The position numbers and the translations under genes were made by a program. This document shows positions 53,521-62,710 of a stretch of 64,000 bases of DNA, one piece after another. Under the pieces are notes generated by a model that was not told the DNA's origin, searched no databases, and saw nothing but the letters and a program-made list of their open reading frames with translations. Numbering within the stretch: the first letter of the stretch is position 1; each line of letters starts with the position of its first letter. The DNA is from Chlorobiaceae bacterium (GTDB taxonomy: Bacteria > Bacteroidota > Chlorobiia > Chlorobiales > Chlorobiaceae), in NCBI GenBank assembly GCA_013335115.1, contig JAAXWQ010000001.1:248001-312000 (forward strand), in the 5' to 3' direction.

Positions 53521-54190
53521 AGCCATTGCCATGCTCATGGCGGGCATCTTCGGCGGATTCGGGCACTGCGTCGGCATGTGCGGGCCGGTGGTATCCTCGC
53601 TCTGCCTGGGGGAAACCCGTCGGGGGATCGTGCACCTCCTGCTCTACAACCTCGGCAGGATCATGACTTACGCCATGCTCGGGGCACTGGTTGGATTCAC
53701 CGGATCGTTCATCGGCCTCACCTCGTCGATTGCCGCCGTCCAGACCGCCGTCATGGCGCTCTCGGGCCTCTTCATCATGCTGATGGGCCTTGCCTCCGCA
53801 GGATGGCTCCCCTTCGGCAAGGAGCTCGTCAGCTGCGCGCCGGCCATGCCCCTCATCCGGAAAGCCCTGTCGCTCTTCAGCGGGCCGGGTTCGGTCGGGG
53901 CATGGTTCCCGATGGGGGTCGCGCTCGGTCTCCTTCCCTGCGGGCTCGTCTACACCGCGCTCCTGACGGCGGCCCGCGCGGCCATGAAGGCGCCCGACCA
54001 CTTCGCCGGCATGGCAACGGGCGGGTTGCTGATGCTCATCTTCGGCATCGGCACGGCGCCGGCGCTCCTGCTGGTCGGCAAGGCCGCCGGCCTGTTCGGC
54101 GAAACGACCCGCCGGCGATTCTACCGCCTGGCCAGCATCGTCATGATTGGTACCGGCGCATGGTTCATGGTCGGTGCAGTCAGGATGTAA
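53510..54190 (+). CDS. TauE/SafE-family membrane protein of the cco cluster
   Basis: A 226-residue protein with about six helices of the sulfite exporter TauE/SafE superfamily, in the subgroup often next to ccoI/ccoS (COG2836). Visible: MLMAGIFGGFGHCVGMCGPVVSSL with paired Cys, GRIMTYAMLGALVGFTGS, and PMGVALGLLPCGLVYTALLTA. The Cys motifs GHCVGMCGP and LPCGL resemble those of copper importer CcoA-independent helpers and suggest metal or thiol transport, but substrate is unknown. ATG 53510 overlaps ccoS; it closes the cco operon. Confidence 0.85.
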   Translation: MGTEAIAMLMAGIFGGFGHCVGMCGPVVSSLCLGETRRGIVHLLLYNLGRIMTYAMLGALVGFTGSFIGLTSSIAAVQTAVMALSGLFIMLMGLASAGWLPFGKELVSCAPAMPLIRKALSLFSGPGSVGAWFPMGVALGLLPCGLVYTALLTAARAAMKAPDHFAGMATGGLLMLIFGIGTAPALLLVGKAAGLFGETTRRRFYRLASIVMIGTGAWFMVGAVRM

Positions 54191-54292
54191 CCTGCAGGCA
54201 GGGTTGTATTACAGCACGGAATTCGGTAGAATAATGGTACAGTAAAACGCATCAGTATCGATTTTGCCGCAGGCGTTGAAGGACCCCAGGAC

Positions 54293-56035
54293 ATGAACAT
54301 CGACAGGAACCTCATCAGGCTTCTCAAAGAGGAGAAGCGGCCGTTCGTCCTGTCGGGCGTCGCCGGTTCCGTTGGCGCGTTGCTGCTCGTAGCCCAGTCC
54401 TGGAGCCTCGCCACGGTGGTCGAACAGCTTTTCAGGACCGAGGGCGGCTGGCCAGCCGTCCTGCCCTCCCTGTCGCTCTTCGCGCTGTCCAGCACCCTTC
54501 GGCTGCTGCTCAACCAGGCCGCGCACCACTCCGCCAAACGGGGAACGCTCGCCATCCGGAACAGGCTCTCCGCCCGCCTCGCCGGCACGGTGGCCGGCCT
54601 CGGCCCGTCGTTCGCCCGCTCCGAACAGAGCGGACGGCTCGTGACCACCATGCTCAAGGCGGTCGAATCGGTCGATCCCTACCTGAGCCAGTACCTTCCC
54701 CAGCTCCTGACGGCCCTGGTGACCCCGGTAGTGATCCTCGCCGCCATCTTCCCTTCCGACTGGATCTCCGGCCTCATCCTGCTCCTGTCAGCGCCGCTGG
54801 TCCCGGCATTCATGATCATCATCGGCAAGCGCTCCAGCGCCGCAACCGAGAAGCAGTGGAGCACCATGAGCCGCATGAGCGGCTACTTCCTCGACATGCT
54901 GCAGGGCCTGGCCACCCTGAAACTCTTCGCCCAGGAAAAGGCAAGGCGGGACGGGATCGGCGAGGCGAGCGAGGAGTTCCGGCGTTCGACCATGCAGGTG
55001 CTGAAAATTGCCTTCCTCTCGTCGCTGGCCCTCGAACTGGTCGGTACTGCAGGCACCGCGCTCGTGGCCGTCAGCATCGGCCTCCGGCTTGCTGCCGGCG
55101 CCATGCCGTTCCGGCCGGCCGTGTTCATCCTGCTGCTGATCCCCGATTTCTACCTGACGCTTCGCCAGCTCGGCACCAGGTTCCATGCCGGCATGGAAGG
55201 GGTTTCGGCATCGAAGGAGATGCACGGGATCTTCGATCGTGCCGCCGCCGAACCCCGTCCTCCGGGCGGTCGCAGCCTTGCCGCCGATGAGGCCGCATCG
55301 CAACCGATTGTCGTCGACAACATTTCCCATACCTTCCCCGGCGCGGCGAAACCGGCGCTGGACGGCGTCTCATGCACCCTTGAGCCCGGCACGGTCACGG
55401 CCCTGACCGGACCAAGCGGGGCGGGGAAGAGCACCTTGCTCAACCTTCTGCTCCGGTTCATCGAACCGCAGGGCGGGACGATCTCGCTCGGCCCTACCCC
55501 GATCGGCCAGTACCGCGATGAGGCCTGGTACCACCTCATCGCCTGGGTGCCGCAACATCCGTTCCTGTTCAACGCATCCATCAGAGAGAACCTGCTCATG
55601 GCCCGGCCGGAATCCGGCGAAGCGGAGATAGAAGAGGCGCTACGGCAGGCTGGCCTCTCCGACATGGTTCGCTCGCTCCCCAACGGGCTCGACACCATGA
55701 TCGGCGAGCAGGGCTCCCGCCTGAGTGGCGGCGAAGCGCAACGCCTCTCACTGGCCCGGGCGTTCCTGAAAGATGCGCCGATCCTCCTGCTCGACGAACC
55801 GACCTCGCATACCGACCCGCTCCTCGAGTCCCGGCTACGCTCGTCGATGGAAACGCTCATGCGGGGGCGCACCGTGGTCATGATCGCCCACCGGCTCGAA
55901 AGCATCAGGAAGGCCGACGCCATCCTCGTGCTCGAAGAGGGCAAGATTTCGCAGTCGGGCACGCACGAAGAGCTGTTGGCGACGGAGGGCTTCTACCGCC
56001 GAGCCATGCTCTCGTCGATCGAGGAGGCCGCATGA
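54293..56035 (+). CDS. cydD: Thiol reductant ABC exporter subunit CydD
   Basis: A 580-residue half-transporter: six-helix membrane domain (residues about 1-310), then an ABC domain with Walker A TGPSGAGKST, signature LSGGEAQRLSLARAFL and Walker B PILLLDEPTSHTD. With CydC it exports cysteine and glutathione to the periplasm and is needed for cytochrome bd and c-type cytochrome assembly in E. coli. The order cydD then cydC and the 4-base overlap (ATGA) match that system. Because no cydAB is in the window and the cco cluster ends 102 bp upstream, it may serve the cbb3 oxidase haem c subunits. Confidence 0.92.
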   Translation: MNIDRNLIRLLKEEKRPFVLSGVAGSVGALLLVAQSWSLATVVEQLFRTEGGWPAVLPSLSLFALSSTLRLLLNQAAHHSAKRGTLAIRNRLSARLAGTVAGLGPSFARSEQSGRLVTTMLKAVESVDPYLSQYLPQLLTALVTPVVILAAIFPSDWISGLILLLSAPLVPAFMIIIGKRSSAATEKQWSTMSRMSGYFLDMLQGLATLKLFAQEKARRDGIGEASEEFRRSTMQVLKIAFLSSLALELVGTAGTALVAVSIGLRLAAGAMPFRPAVFILLLIPDFYLTLRQLGTRFHAGMEGVSASKEMHGIFDRAAAEPRPPGGRSLAADEAASQPIVVDNISHTFPGAAKPALDGVSCTLEPGTVTALTGPSGAGKSTLLNLLLRFIEPQGGTISLGPTPIGQYRDEAWYHLIAWVPQHPFLFNASIRENLLMARPESGEAEIEEALRQAGLSDMVRSLPNGLDTMIGEQGSRLSGGEAQRLSLARAFLKDAPILLLDEPTSHTDPLLESRLRSSMETLMRGRTVVMIAHRLESIRKADAILVLEEGKISQSGTHEELLATEGFYRRAMLSSIEEAA

Positions 56036-57750
56036 AGACGTTCCTGAGACTCGTCGGCCTCGTGAGGCCATTCGCCTGGTGGATGCTGCTTTCCGCCATC
56101 ATCGGCTTCGCCACCATCGGCAGCGGCATCGGGCTCCTGATGGCCTCCGGCTGGCTGATTTCGAGGGGCGCGATGCTGCTCCCCGTCACGGCTTTGCAAT
56201 CCGGCATCGTCGGGGTGAGGATCTTTGGCGTCGCCAGGGGGATCCTGCGCTATGCCGAACGACTCATCTCGCACAACACCACCTTCAGGATCCTGACCAG
56301 GCTGCGCCTCTGGTTCTACGAATCCATCGAACCGCTGGCTCCGGCGCGCACGGCCTCGTTCAGGAGCGCCGACCTGCTGAAACGCATCGTGGACGACATC
56401 CAGAGCCTCGAAAACATCTACTCCAGGGTCATCGCACCCCCGGTCACGGCATTGATGGTGACCGCCCTGATATGGCTGATCGTCGGATCATACTCGACCG
56501 GCGCGGCCGTCGGCGTGCTCGCCTGCCAGCTCATCGCCGGCGTTGCCGTGCCCGTCGCGGCAGCCTTCATGGCAAGAGGCACGGCGCGGCAGATTGCCGG
56601 GCTGCAGAACGAACAACAGCTGCTTGCGGTGGATATGGTCCAGGGACTCGGCGAACTGCGGGTGTTCGGCATGCTCGGCACGCACCTCGACCGGATGCAG
56701 GAAACCGAAGGGCGGAAGCTCGGCCTCGAAAGGAAGGCGGCGTTCATCGGGGGGGTACAGGAGGCGATCAGCGGGGTCGCCATGAACGCGGCCGTCGTGT
56801 GGATCATCTGGCAAATGCTTCCGATGGTCAGGAGCGGCAGCATCACCACGGTCGCGATGACGGCCGTCATCTTCGGCGTCACGGCATCGTTCGAGGCCTT
56901 CCTGCCGCTCACCGGCTCGATCCAGCACATCGAGGCCGACATCCGGGCCGGTGAACGCCTGTTCGAAATCATCGACGCCGAACCCGATGTGACCTCCCCG
57001 GAGCACCCGGAACCCTTCCCGGGAAAAACCGGCATCGAAGCCCGGCACCTGGGGTTCACCTATCCGGGGAGCGTCAGGCCTACCCTGCACGACGTATCGT
57101 TCTCGCTCCCGCAAGGCGGGCGCGTAGCCATCGTCGGTCCGAGCGGAGCCGGCAAATCGACCATCACCTCGCTACTCGTGCGATTCTGGAATCCCTCGGA
57201 AGGAAGCCTTGCCATCGGCGGCCGGGCCATCTCCGCCTTCGAACCCGAAACGCTCCGCCGCAACATTTCGGTCGTCTCGCAGAGGACTTACATCTTCGGC
57301 CAGAGCATCCGCGAAAACCTCCTGCTTGCCGCACCCGAAGCCACCGACGAGGAGCTGAAAAGCGCCCTCACTGCCGCCGGGCTCGACGAGCTGCACCCAC
57401 GCCTCGACGACTGGGCCGGGCAGCACGGCATGAACCTGAGCGGTGGAGAACAGCAACGCCTCGCCATCGCCCGCATGATCCTCCAGGACGCACCGGTCAT
57501 CGTGCTCGACGAAGCCACGGCCAACCTCGACGCCATCACCGAACAGGCCGTGCTCGACGCCATCGACCGCACCGCCGAAGGCCGCACCCTGCTCGCCATC
57601 ACCCATCGGCTGCACCGCATGGAGCGCTTCGACGACATCGTCGTGCTGCATGAAGGCAAGGTGGTCGAGCGTGGCCGCCACGACGAGTTACTGGCCCTTG
57701 ACGGCTTCTACGCCGGCATGTGGCGCCTCCAGCACGAAACGGGGGTGTGA
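56032..57750 (+). CDS. cydC: Thiol reductant ABC exporter subunit CydC
   Basis: A 572-residue partner of CydD with the same layout. Membrane part: LVGLVRPFAWWMLLSAIIGFATIGSGIGLLMASGWLISRGA, given in parts, is highly typical of CydC, followed by VGVRIFGVARGILRYAERLISHN. ABC part: Walker A GPSGAGKST, LSGGEQQRLAIARMIL, Walker B PVIVLDEATANLD, and HRLHRMERFDDIVVL. It converges on pfkA with only 10 bp between the stop codons and no obvious terminator. Confidence 0.92.
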   Translation: MKTFLRLVGLVRPFAWWMLLSAIIGFATIGSGIGLLMASGWLISRGAMLLPVTALQSGIVGVRIFGVARGILRYAERLISHNTTFRILTRLRLWFYESIEPLAPARTASFRSADLLKRIVDDIQSLENIYSRVIAPPVTALMVTALIWLIVGSYSTGAAVGVLACQLIAGVAVPVAAAFMARGTARQIAGLQNEQQLLAVDMVQGLGELRVFGMLGTHLDRMQETEGRKLGLERKAAFIGGVQEAISGVAMNAAVVWIIWQMLPMVRSGSITTVAMTAVIFGVTASFEAFLPLTGSIQHIEADIRAGERLFEIIDAEPDVTSPEHPEPFPGKTGIEARHLGFTYPGSVRPTLHDVSFSLPQGGRVAIVGPSGAGKSTITSLLVRFWNPSEGSLAIGGRAISAFEPETLRRNISVVSQRTYIFGQSIRENLLLAAPEATDEELKSALTAAGLDELHPRLDDWAGQHGMNLSGGEQQRLAIARMILQDAPVIVLDEATANLDAITEQAVLDAIDRTAEGRTLLAITHRLHRMERFDDIVVLHEGKVVERGRHDELLALDGFYAGMWRLQHETGV

Positions 57751-57760
57751 ACCTCCCGTC

Positions 57761-58780
57761 CTACCTGTTCAGGAGCTGGTGGAGTGCAATCAGGTCGGTG
57801 TCGATGCAGTGGTTCAGTTTCACCGCCTTGTTGAATGGCACCAGCACGATTTTTTCATTGGTGATGCCGATCATCACGCTTTGCTGGTCATCGAGCAGGG
57901 CGTCGACGGCAGCGACGCCCATCCTGGTCGCGTTCACCCGGTCTTTGGCCGTGGGGCTTCCGCCCCGCTGGATATGGCCCAGGATCGAAACCCGCACATC
58001 CAGGTCCGGATGTGCCTTGCGTACCTCTTCGGCTTTGCACATGGCGCCCCCGCACGGGTCCCCTTCGGCTACGATGACGATCCCGCTGCTCTCTTTGCTC
58101 TTGTACCCTTTCTTCAGGAACCGGTTCAACTCATCGTTCTGTTCTGTCGACTCGGGAATCAGGATCACCTCGGCGCCGCAGGCAATACCGCTGGTCAGGG
58201 CAAGCAGGCCGGCCTCCCGGCCCATCACCTCGACAAAAAATATCCGTCCGTGTGACCGGGCGGTATCCCTGATCTTGTCGACCGCTTCGACGACGGTGTT
58301 CAGCGCGGTTTCATAACCTACGGTGTAATCGGTGCCGTACATGTCGTTATCGATCGTGCCGGGAATACCGACAAACGAAATATCGTACTCCTGCGACATC
58401 ACCAGGGCTCCCGTGAACGAACCGTCGCCACCAATGACGACGACAGCGTCGATCTCCGCCTTCTTCAACTGCTCATAGGCTTTCCTGCGGCCCTCTGAAG
58501 TCCTGAACTCCTCGCTGCGCGCTGTCTTGAGCATCGTCCCGCCAAGGTGGAGGATCCCGCTGACATCGGAGGTCTTGAGCGGTATGAAGTCGCCCTCGAT
58601 CATCCCCTGGTAGCCCCGGCGGATACCGACCACCTTGAGCTTGTTGGCCAGGGCCGCCCGGGTAACGGCGCGAATGGCCGCATTCATCCCCGGGGCGTCA
58701 CCTCCGGAGGTGAACACACCGATCTTCTTCAATTTTCTTCTTTTTGGCGACACTTCCCGACTTATGCTGATAGCGGTCAT
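57761..58780 (-). CDS. pfkA: ATP-dependent 6-phosphofructokinase
   Basis: Phosphorylates fructose 6-phosphate in glycolysis. The 339-residue PfkA has KKIGVFTSGGDAPGMNAAIRA, GTMLKTARSEEF, IGGDGSFTGA, the catalytic GIPGTIDNDMYGTDYTVGYETAL (Asp of TIDND), MGREAG, and SILGHIQRGGSPTAKDR. The GGDGS form marks an ATP-dependent enzyme, since PPi-dependent ones have Asp in place of the first Gly after GGD. ATG 58780 gives a normal length with a short N-terminal lead. Together with xfp it points to active use of stored sugar, such as glycogen. Confidence 0.95.
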   Translation of the reverse strand: MTAISISREVSPKRRKLKKIGVFTSGGDAPGMNAAIRAVTRAALANKLKVVGIRRGYQGMIEGDFIPLKTSDVSGILHLGGTMLKTARSEEFRTSEGRRKAYEQLKKAEIDAVVVIGGDGSFTGALVMSQEYDISFVGIPGTIDNDMYGTDYTVGYETALNTVVEAVDKIRDTARSHGRIFFVEVMGREAGLLALTSGIACGAEVILIPESTEQNDELNRFLKKGYKSKESSGIVIVAEGDPCGGAMCKAEEVRKAHPDLDVRVSILGHIQRGGSPTAKDRVNATRMGVAAVDALLDDQQSVMIGITNEKIVLVPFNKAVKLNHCIDTDLIALHQLLNR

Positions 58781-58986
58781 GATACTGGGGGTAGAGGTAA
58801 TGAAATATCCAAAGGACTGTGCGGAAAGATAGCATTATGGTAGCGGGGAAATACCGGAAGTCAGCTTTTCTTTCCTCAGGCAAAAAGCTCACGAAAATGA
58901 AACAGGGCACGGCATGCGCTGCAATTTCGGGCATAGGGAAATATTCGGACAGCTTGGAAGGGATGCTCAATGCCTTCCCTGGAAGC

Positions 58987-59508
58987 TTACGGCTGCGCAG
59001 GCCTCGGCCGGATCACCCTGAGGGTGTCGAACCCTTTGGCGTGGGCTTCGGCCATCAGCCTGGCTAAAACGATCCTGTCCATCTGCGGCGTCCTCGACAG
59101 GATCCAGAAGTAGTCGCGGCTGTTGCCGGCGACCATCGCCCACGAGTAGTTTTCCCGGTCGAGGTCGAAGACATGGTAACCGCCGTAGAAGGGCCCGAAA
59201 AACGATACTGCGAGGGCGCCGACGCTGGTGTCGCCGGCAAATCTGGCCTTCCCCTCGGCGCTTTTCCACCTCTTCTGCACCGGGTCGTAACCCTTGTTGA
59301 GGACCTTCACCATCCCGTCCTCCCTGAGGGAATAATTGGCCGACACCTGTTCGGTGCCTCGCTCGAAACGGTTCTCTATCCTCGCGACCTCGTACCATGT
59401 TCCGAGGTATCGGTTCAGGTCGAAGCGGTCGACCGCAACGATGCCTTCCGGGGCACCAACACAACCGGCAAGGGCCAAAAACAGAAGGAATATGATGAGG
59501 CGCTTCAT
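58987..59508 (-). CDS. blc: Outer-membrane lipocalin lipoprotein (Blc family)
   Basis: A 173-residue bacterial lipocalin. Signal peptide with lipobox LALAGC (lipidated Cys16), then the lipocalin signature DLNRYLGTWYEVARIENRFERG, VSANYSLREDG, VLNKGY, and YSWAMVAGNSRDYFWILSRTPQMD, all as in Blc. The beta-barrel binds hydrophobic ligands and is expected at the outer membrane. ATG 59508 follows GGAGAGATATC. It is a single minus-strand gene between pfkA and the CDF transporter; a weak GGAAGG/CCTTCC stem at 58956-58978 could end its transcript. Confidence 0.92.
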   Translation of the reverse strand: MKRLIIFLLFLALAGCVGAPEGIVAVDRFDLNRYLGTWYEVARIENRFERGTEQVSANYSLREDGMVKVLNKGYDPVQKRWKSAEGKARFAGDTSVGALAVSFFGPFYGGYHVFDLDRENYSWAMVAGNSRDYFWILSRTPQMDRIVLARLMAEAHAKGFDTLRVIRPRPAQP

Positions 59509-59559
59509 TGATATCTCTCCTTTAGATAAGGGTTTAATGAATTTTTCAACGACAGGGAG

Positions 59560-60474
59560 TCACCTTGGCGGCAATACGTTCCGGCAGGCTTCTCCGGAAA
59601 ATTCGATCTCTACCGTGGAGTGGTAGAGGCCATGCCGACGGACGATGGCGCGCATCTCGTCCTTGACGGAGGCGTACACTTCCGGCAGCGGCTGGCAGTC
59701 GAGCTCGAGATGGGCCGTAAAGACGTTGTGCTCGCCGTCGAGCGACCAGATGTGGGCATGGTGCACGGCCCTGACCCGCGCCATGCCTTCAATCTCGTGG
59801 ACGATCGTGTCGAGGCTGACATCGTCTGGCACAGCCTGCAGGAAGATCGGCAGCATCGATTTGAGGTTCCTGACGACGTTTGAAAGGATGTACAGGGTGA
59901 TCAGTACGGCGAGGATGGGATCGAGCGCCGGGAAATCCACGAACAGGAGCACAACCGAAACCACGAGCACGGCCACCCACCCGAGGACATCCTCAAGCAG
60001 GTGCAGCGCCACGACCCTGGTGTTCATCCCCTTCTCCTTCGACAGGCGCATCATGGCCATGCCGTTGACGGCCACTCCGACGATGGCGAGCATGACCATG
60101 CCTCCGGCATCGGGTCGGGTGGGTTCGAGGATGCGGGGCACCGCTTTCGAGAGGATGAACACTGAACTGAGCAGCAGCAGCACCGTGCTGACAAGGGCAC
60201 CGAAGGTCGAAAAACGCTTGTAGCCGTAAGTGTAGCGGGCGTTGCCCTTCTCACCGGAAAGGCGTTCGAAATACCAGGCCTGCCCGAGGGCGAAGCAGTC
60301 TCCGAGGTCGTGAGCGGCATCGGCAAGGATCGCCGTGCTGTTGGTCAGGAAACCGCCGACGATCTCGACGACGGTGAATCCCAGGTTCAGGAAAAAAGCA
60401 GTCCTGATGTTTCCCGCGGCATGGTGATGGGGACCGTGGTGATGCCCGTGGTCGTGATCGTGGTGTGCCGTCAT
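59560..60474 (-). CDS. Cation diffusion facilitator (zinc-type efflux)
   Basis: A 304-residue CDF transporter exporting Zn2+ or similar ions by proton antiport. The N terminus is His-rich (HHDHDHGHHHGPHHHAAG). Six helices follow with site-A residues in TNSTAILADAAHDLGD (helix II) and in LHLLEDVLGWVAVLV (helix V), then the cytoplasmic domain with VHHAHIWSLDGEHNVFTAHLELD. The combination resembles ZitB/CzcD. ATG 60474 is the only start that keeps the His-rich lead. It is divergent from the Nramp-like gene across about 140 bp, where metal-dependent promoters may lie. Confidence 0.92.
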   Translation of the reverse strand: MTAHHDHDHGHHHGPHHHAAGNIRTAFFLNLGFTVVEIVGGFLTNSTAILADAAHDLGDCFALGQAWYFERLSGEKGNARYTYGYKRFSTFGALVSTVLLLLSSVFILSKAVPRILEPTRPDAGGMVMLAIVGVAVNGMAMMRLSKEKGMNTRVVALHLLEDVLGWVAVLVVSVVLLFVDFPALDPILAVLITLYILSNVVRNLKSMLPIFLQAVPDDVSLDTIVHEIEGMARVRAVHHAHIWSLDGEHNVFTAHLELDCQPLPEVYASVKDEMRAIVRRHGLYHSTVEIEFSGEACRNVLPPR

Positions 60475-60616
60475 TTCCTGCGAATTTTTTTATGGATGGC
60501 CATGCAGGAAAATACGTCCGGGATCGTTCCGCATGAAGCGATATCGTAGGCGGAAACTTATTTTCGATGTAAAGCCTTTCCGGATTGAACCGACCGGCCA
60601 TGGAGACAGGGAACCT

Positions 60617-61894
60617 ATGAAGTTCATTCGATTTCTGGTATCGCGGCTCAGGGAACACCCGCTCGCCCGGATAGGTCCGGGCCTGATTACCGGCGTCGCG
60701 GATGACGACCCTGGTGGCATCGCCACCTATGCACAGGCCGGCGCGCGGTTCGGCTTCGACATGCTCTGGACGATGCCGCTCGCCTACCCGCTCATGTCGG
60801 CCATCCAGTCGCTGTGTGCCCGCATCGGCCGCGTTACGGGCAAAGGGCTGGCGGCGAACATCAAGGATGCATTCCCTCCGGTGGTGCTGAAAATCGTCGT
60901 GCTGCTGCTGCTCGTCGCCAATACCCTTAACATCGCTGCCGACGTGGCGGCAATGGGCGAGGTCGCGGAACTGGTGTCGGGCATCGACCGCCATGTCATG
61001 ACGGCATTGTTCGTCTTCGGTACGCTACTGCTGCAGGTGTTCGTCCCGTACCACCGCTACGTCTTCTTCCTGAAATGGCTGACCCTTACGCTGCTGGCCT
61101 ATTCGGCGGTGCTCTTCACCGTGCACGTACCCTGGGCGCTGGTGGCGCGACGCACCTTCCTGCCGCACTTCGTCGCCAACGCCGAGGCCGCCGCCATGAT
61201 CGTGGGGGTGTTCGGCACGACCATCAGCCCCTACCTCTTCTTCTGGCAGGCCTCCGAGGAGGTCGAGGAGATGCAGCGGGAGACCGCCTCCCGACCGCTT
61301 GTGCTCGACCCTTCCAGTGCCGGCAAAGAGCTCCGCCGTATCCGCTGGGACACCTGGAGCGGTATGTTCTATTCGGATATCACAGCATGGTTCATCATTT
61401 TGGCGACCGCCGTCACCCTGCACACTTCGGGTGTCAGGGACATTGAAACGGCAGCCCAGGCGGCAAGCGCCCTCAGGCCACTTGCCGGGAAGTTCGCCTA
61501 CCTGCTCTTCGCCCTGGGGATCCTCGGGGTCGGATTGATCGGCGTGCCGGTACTGGCGGGTTCGGGCGCCTACGCCCTTTCTGAGGCCATGGGCTGGAAC
61601 GAGGGCCTGGAACGCAAGGCGAAGGATGCGAAAGGCTTCTATGGCATCATCGCCCTCAGCGTGCTGGTGGGCCTAGCCGTCCAGTATTCACCGGTCAGCC
61701 CGATGAAGGCCCTCTTCTGGAGCGCGGTCATCAACGGCGTGATCGCGGTGCCACTCATGGTGGTGATCCTCATCCTGGCAACGAAAACATCGGTCATGGG
61801 CCAATTCACCGCGAGCCGCCCGATCCTCGTGCTTGGATGGATCGCCACGATCGTCATGGGCGCCGCCTCCATCAGGATGCTCATTCCCGGATAG
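60617..61894 (+). CDS. Nramp-related divalent metal transporter with non-canonical metal site
   Basis: A 425-residue membrane protein of the Nramp (SLC11) superfamily with about 11 helices. It starts RLREHPLARIGPGLITGVADDDPGGIATYAQAGARFG in pieces. The helix 1 motif is DPGG where Nramp proteins have DPGN, and the helix 6 segment GTTISPYLFFWQASEEVEE lacks the MPH motif. Both changes hit residues that coordinate Mn2+ or Fe2+, so the substrate may differ (for example Mg2+, as known for Nramp-related magnesium transporters). I start at ATG 60617 (MKFIRFLVSR); an upstream ATG at 60533 is less likely. It converges on the EIIA-like gene. Confidence 0.88.
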   Translation: MKFIRFLVSRLREHPLARIGPGLITGVADDDPGGIATYAQAGARFGFDMLWTMPLAYPLMSAIQSLCARIGRVTGKGLAANIKDAFPPVVLKIVVLLLLVANTLNIAADVAAMGEVAELVSGIDRHVMTALFVFGTLLLQVFVPYHRYVFFLKWLTLTLLAYSAVLFTVHVPWALVARRTFLPHFVANAEAAAMIVGVFGTTISPYLFFWQASEEVEEMQRETASRPLVLDPSSAGKELRRIRWDTWSGMFYSDITAWFIILATAVTLHTSGVRDIETAAQAASALRPLAGKFAYLLFALGILGVGLIGVPVLAGSGAYALSEAMGWNEGLERKAKDAKGFYGIIALSVLVGLAVQYSPVSPMKALFWSAVINGVIAVPLMVVILILATKTSVMGQFTASRPILVLGWIATIVMGAASIRMLIPG

Positions 61895-61911
61895 ATGCAC
61901 GGCGGGCTTCT

Positions 61912-62709
61912 TCAGGCAGACCGGTTCTTGAGCCTGATAGCGATGCAGTCGTAGGCCACCCGGTCGCCGACATAGGCGGTCGACCCCTTCAGCACCACCA
62001 TCCACCCTTGCAACTGGTACCGGTTCCCTGCTGCGATGGCGGCGACAAGCCCCCGATCACTTCCCGCAAGCGTCGCAAGATCCCTGTTCCGGGTCAGCAC
62101 GACCGGCTCGATGCCGGGCCCCGCCACGACGGTCATCGCGTCGACCTCCACCCCTTCGAGCCTGAGGCCCTCCTGCAGGGCGGCGCCCTTGGTGAGGGCT
62201 TCGAGGCGGATCATGCGCGCCCGGGCGTCCGGGGCCCCACCCTCGATGGCGAGGTGGACCATGTCAAGCAGGTTGTGCCGCGCCGTGTCGAGGTCGGGAA
62301 AAGCCCCGGACGACCGGTACCGGGGATTGTCCCTGAGCACCCGGGCCAGGGACGACACCTCCTTGAGGTAGGTGTTCAGCTGGTTGCCAGGCACGAGGTA
62401 CATGACGACCATGTGCACGGGTGGCTCGCCGTGAACACCGTAATCGATGCCCTCCGGGCTCCAGCCGACGGCGCAGACGAGGTCTCCGTCGAAATCCACC
62501 CGCGCATGCGGGCAGGCCCATCCCTCCCCGAGCGAGGTGTTCGAAACTTTCTCGTGCTCCAGCACGGCCTCGACGATGCCGGTGCCGGAAGGGATCGTCG
62601 GGACGGCTTCGAGCATCGTCGCCAGGAACTGGAGGGCGTCGCCCTTGTCGTTGTCCGGGAGTTCGACCAGCCGCCCCCGCTGGAGGGCGTCGAGTATACT
62701 TTTCAGCAT
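61912..62709 (-). CDS. PtsN-like EIIA protein coupled to the P-type ATPase gene
   Basis: A 265-residue protein. Residues 1-155 form a PTS EIIA type 2 (mannitol/Ntr) domain: LVEAVLEHEKVSNTSLGEGWACPHARVDF contains the phospho-accepting His68 in its normal context, then HMVVMYLVPGNQLNTYLKEVSSLARVL. Residues about 165-265 are an extra domain (LEGVEVDAMTVVAGPG ... RVAYDCIAIRLKNRSA) that I do not recognise. It starts 1 bp after the stop codon of the MgtA-type ATPase, so the two are co-expressed, and it may regulate that pump. ATG 62709 is clear. No other PTS gene is in the window. Confidence 0.82.
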   Translation of the reverse strand: MLKSILDALQRGRLVELPDNDKGDALQFLATMLEAVPTIPSGTGIVEAVLEHEKVSNTSLGEGWACPHARVDFDGDLVCAVGWSPEGIDYGVHGEPPVHMVVMYLVPGNQLNTYLKEVSSLARVLRDNPRYRSSGAFPDLDTARHNLLDMVHLAIEGGAPDARARMIRLEALTKGAALQEGLRLEGVEVDAMTVVAGPGIEPVVLTRNRDLATLAGSDRGLVAAIAAGNRYQLQGWMVVLKGSTAYVGDRVAYDCIAIRLKNRSA

Positions 62710-62710
62710 G

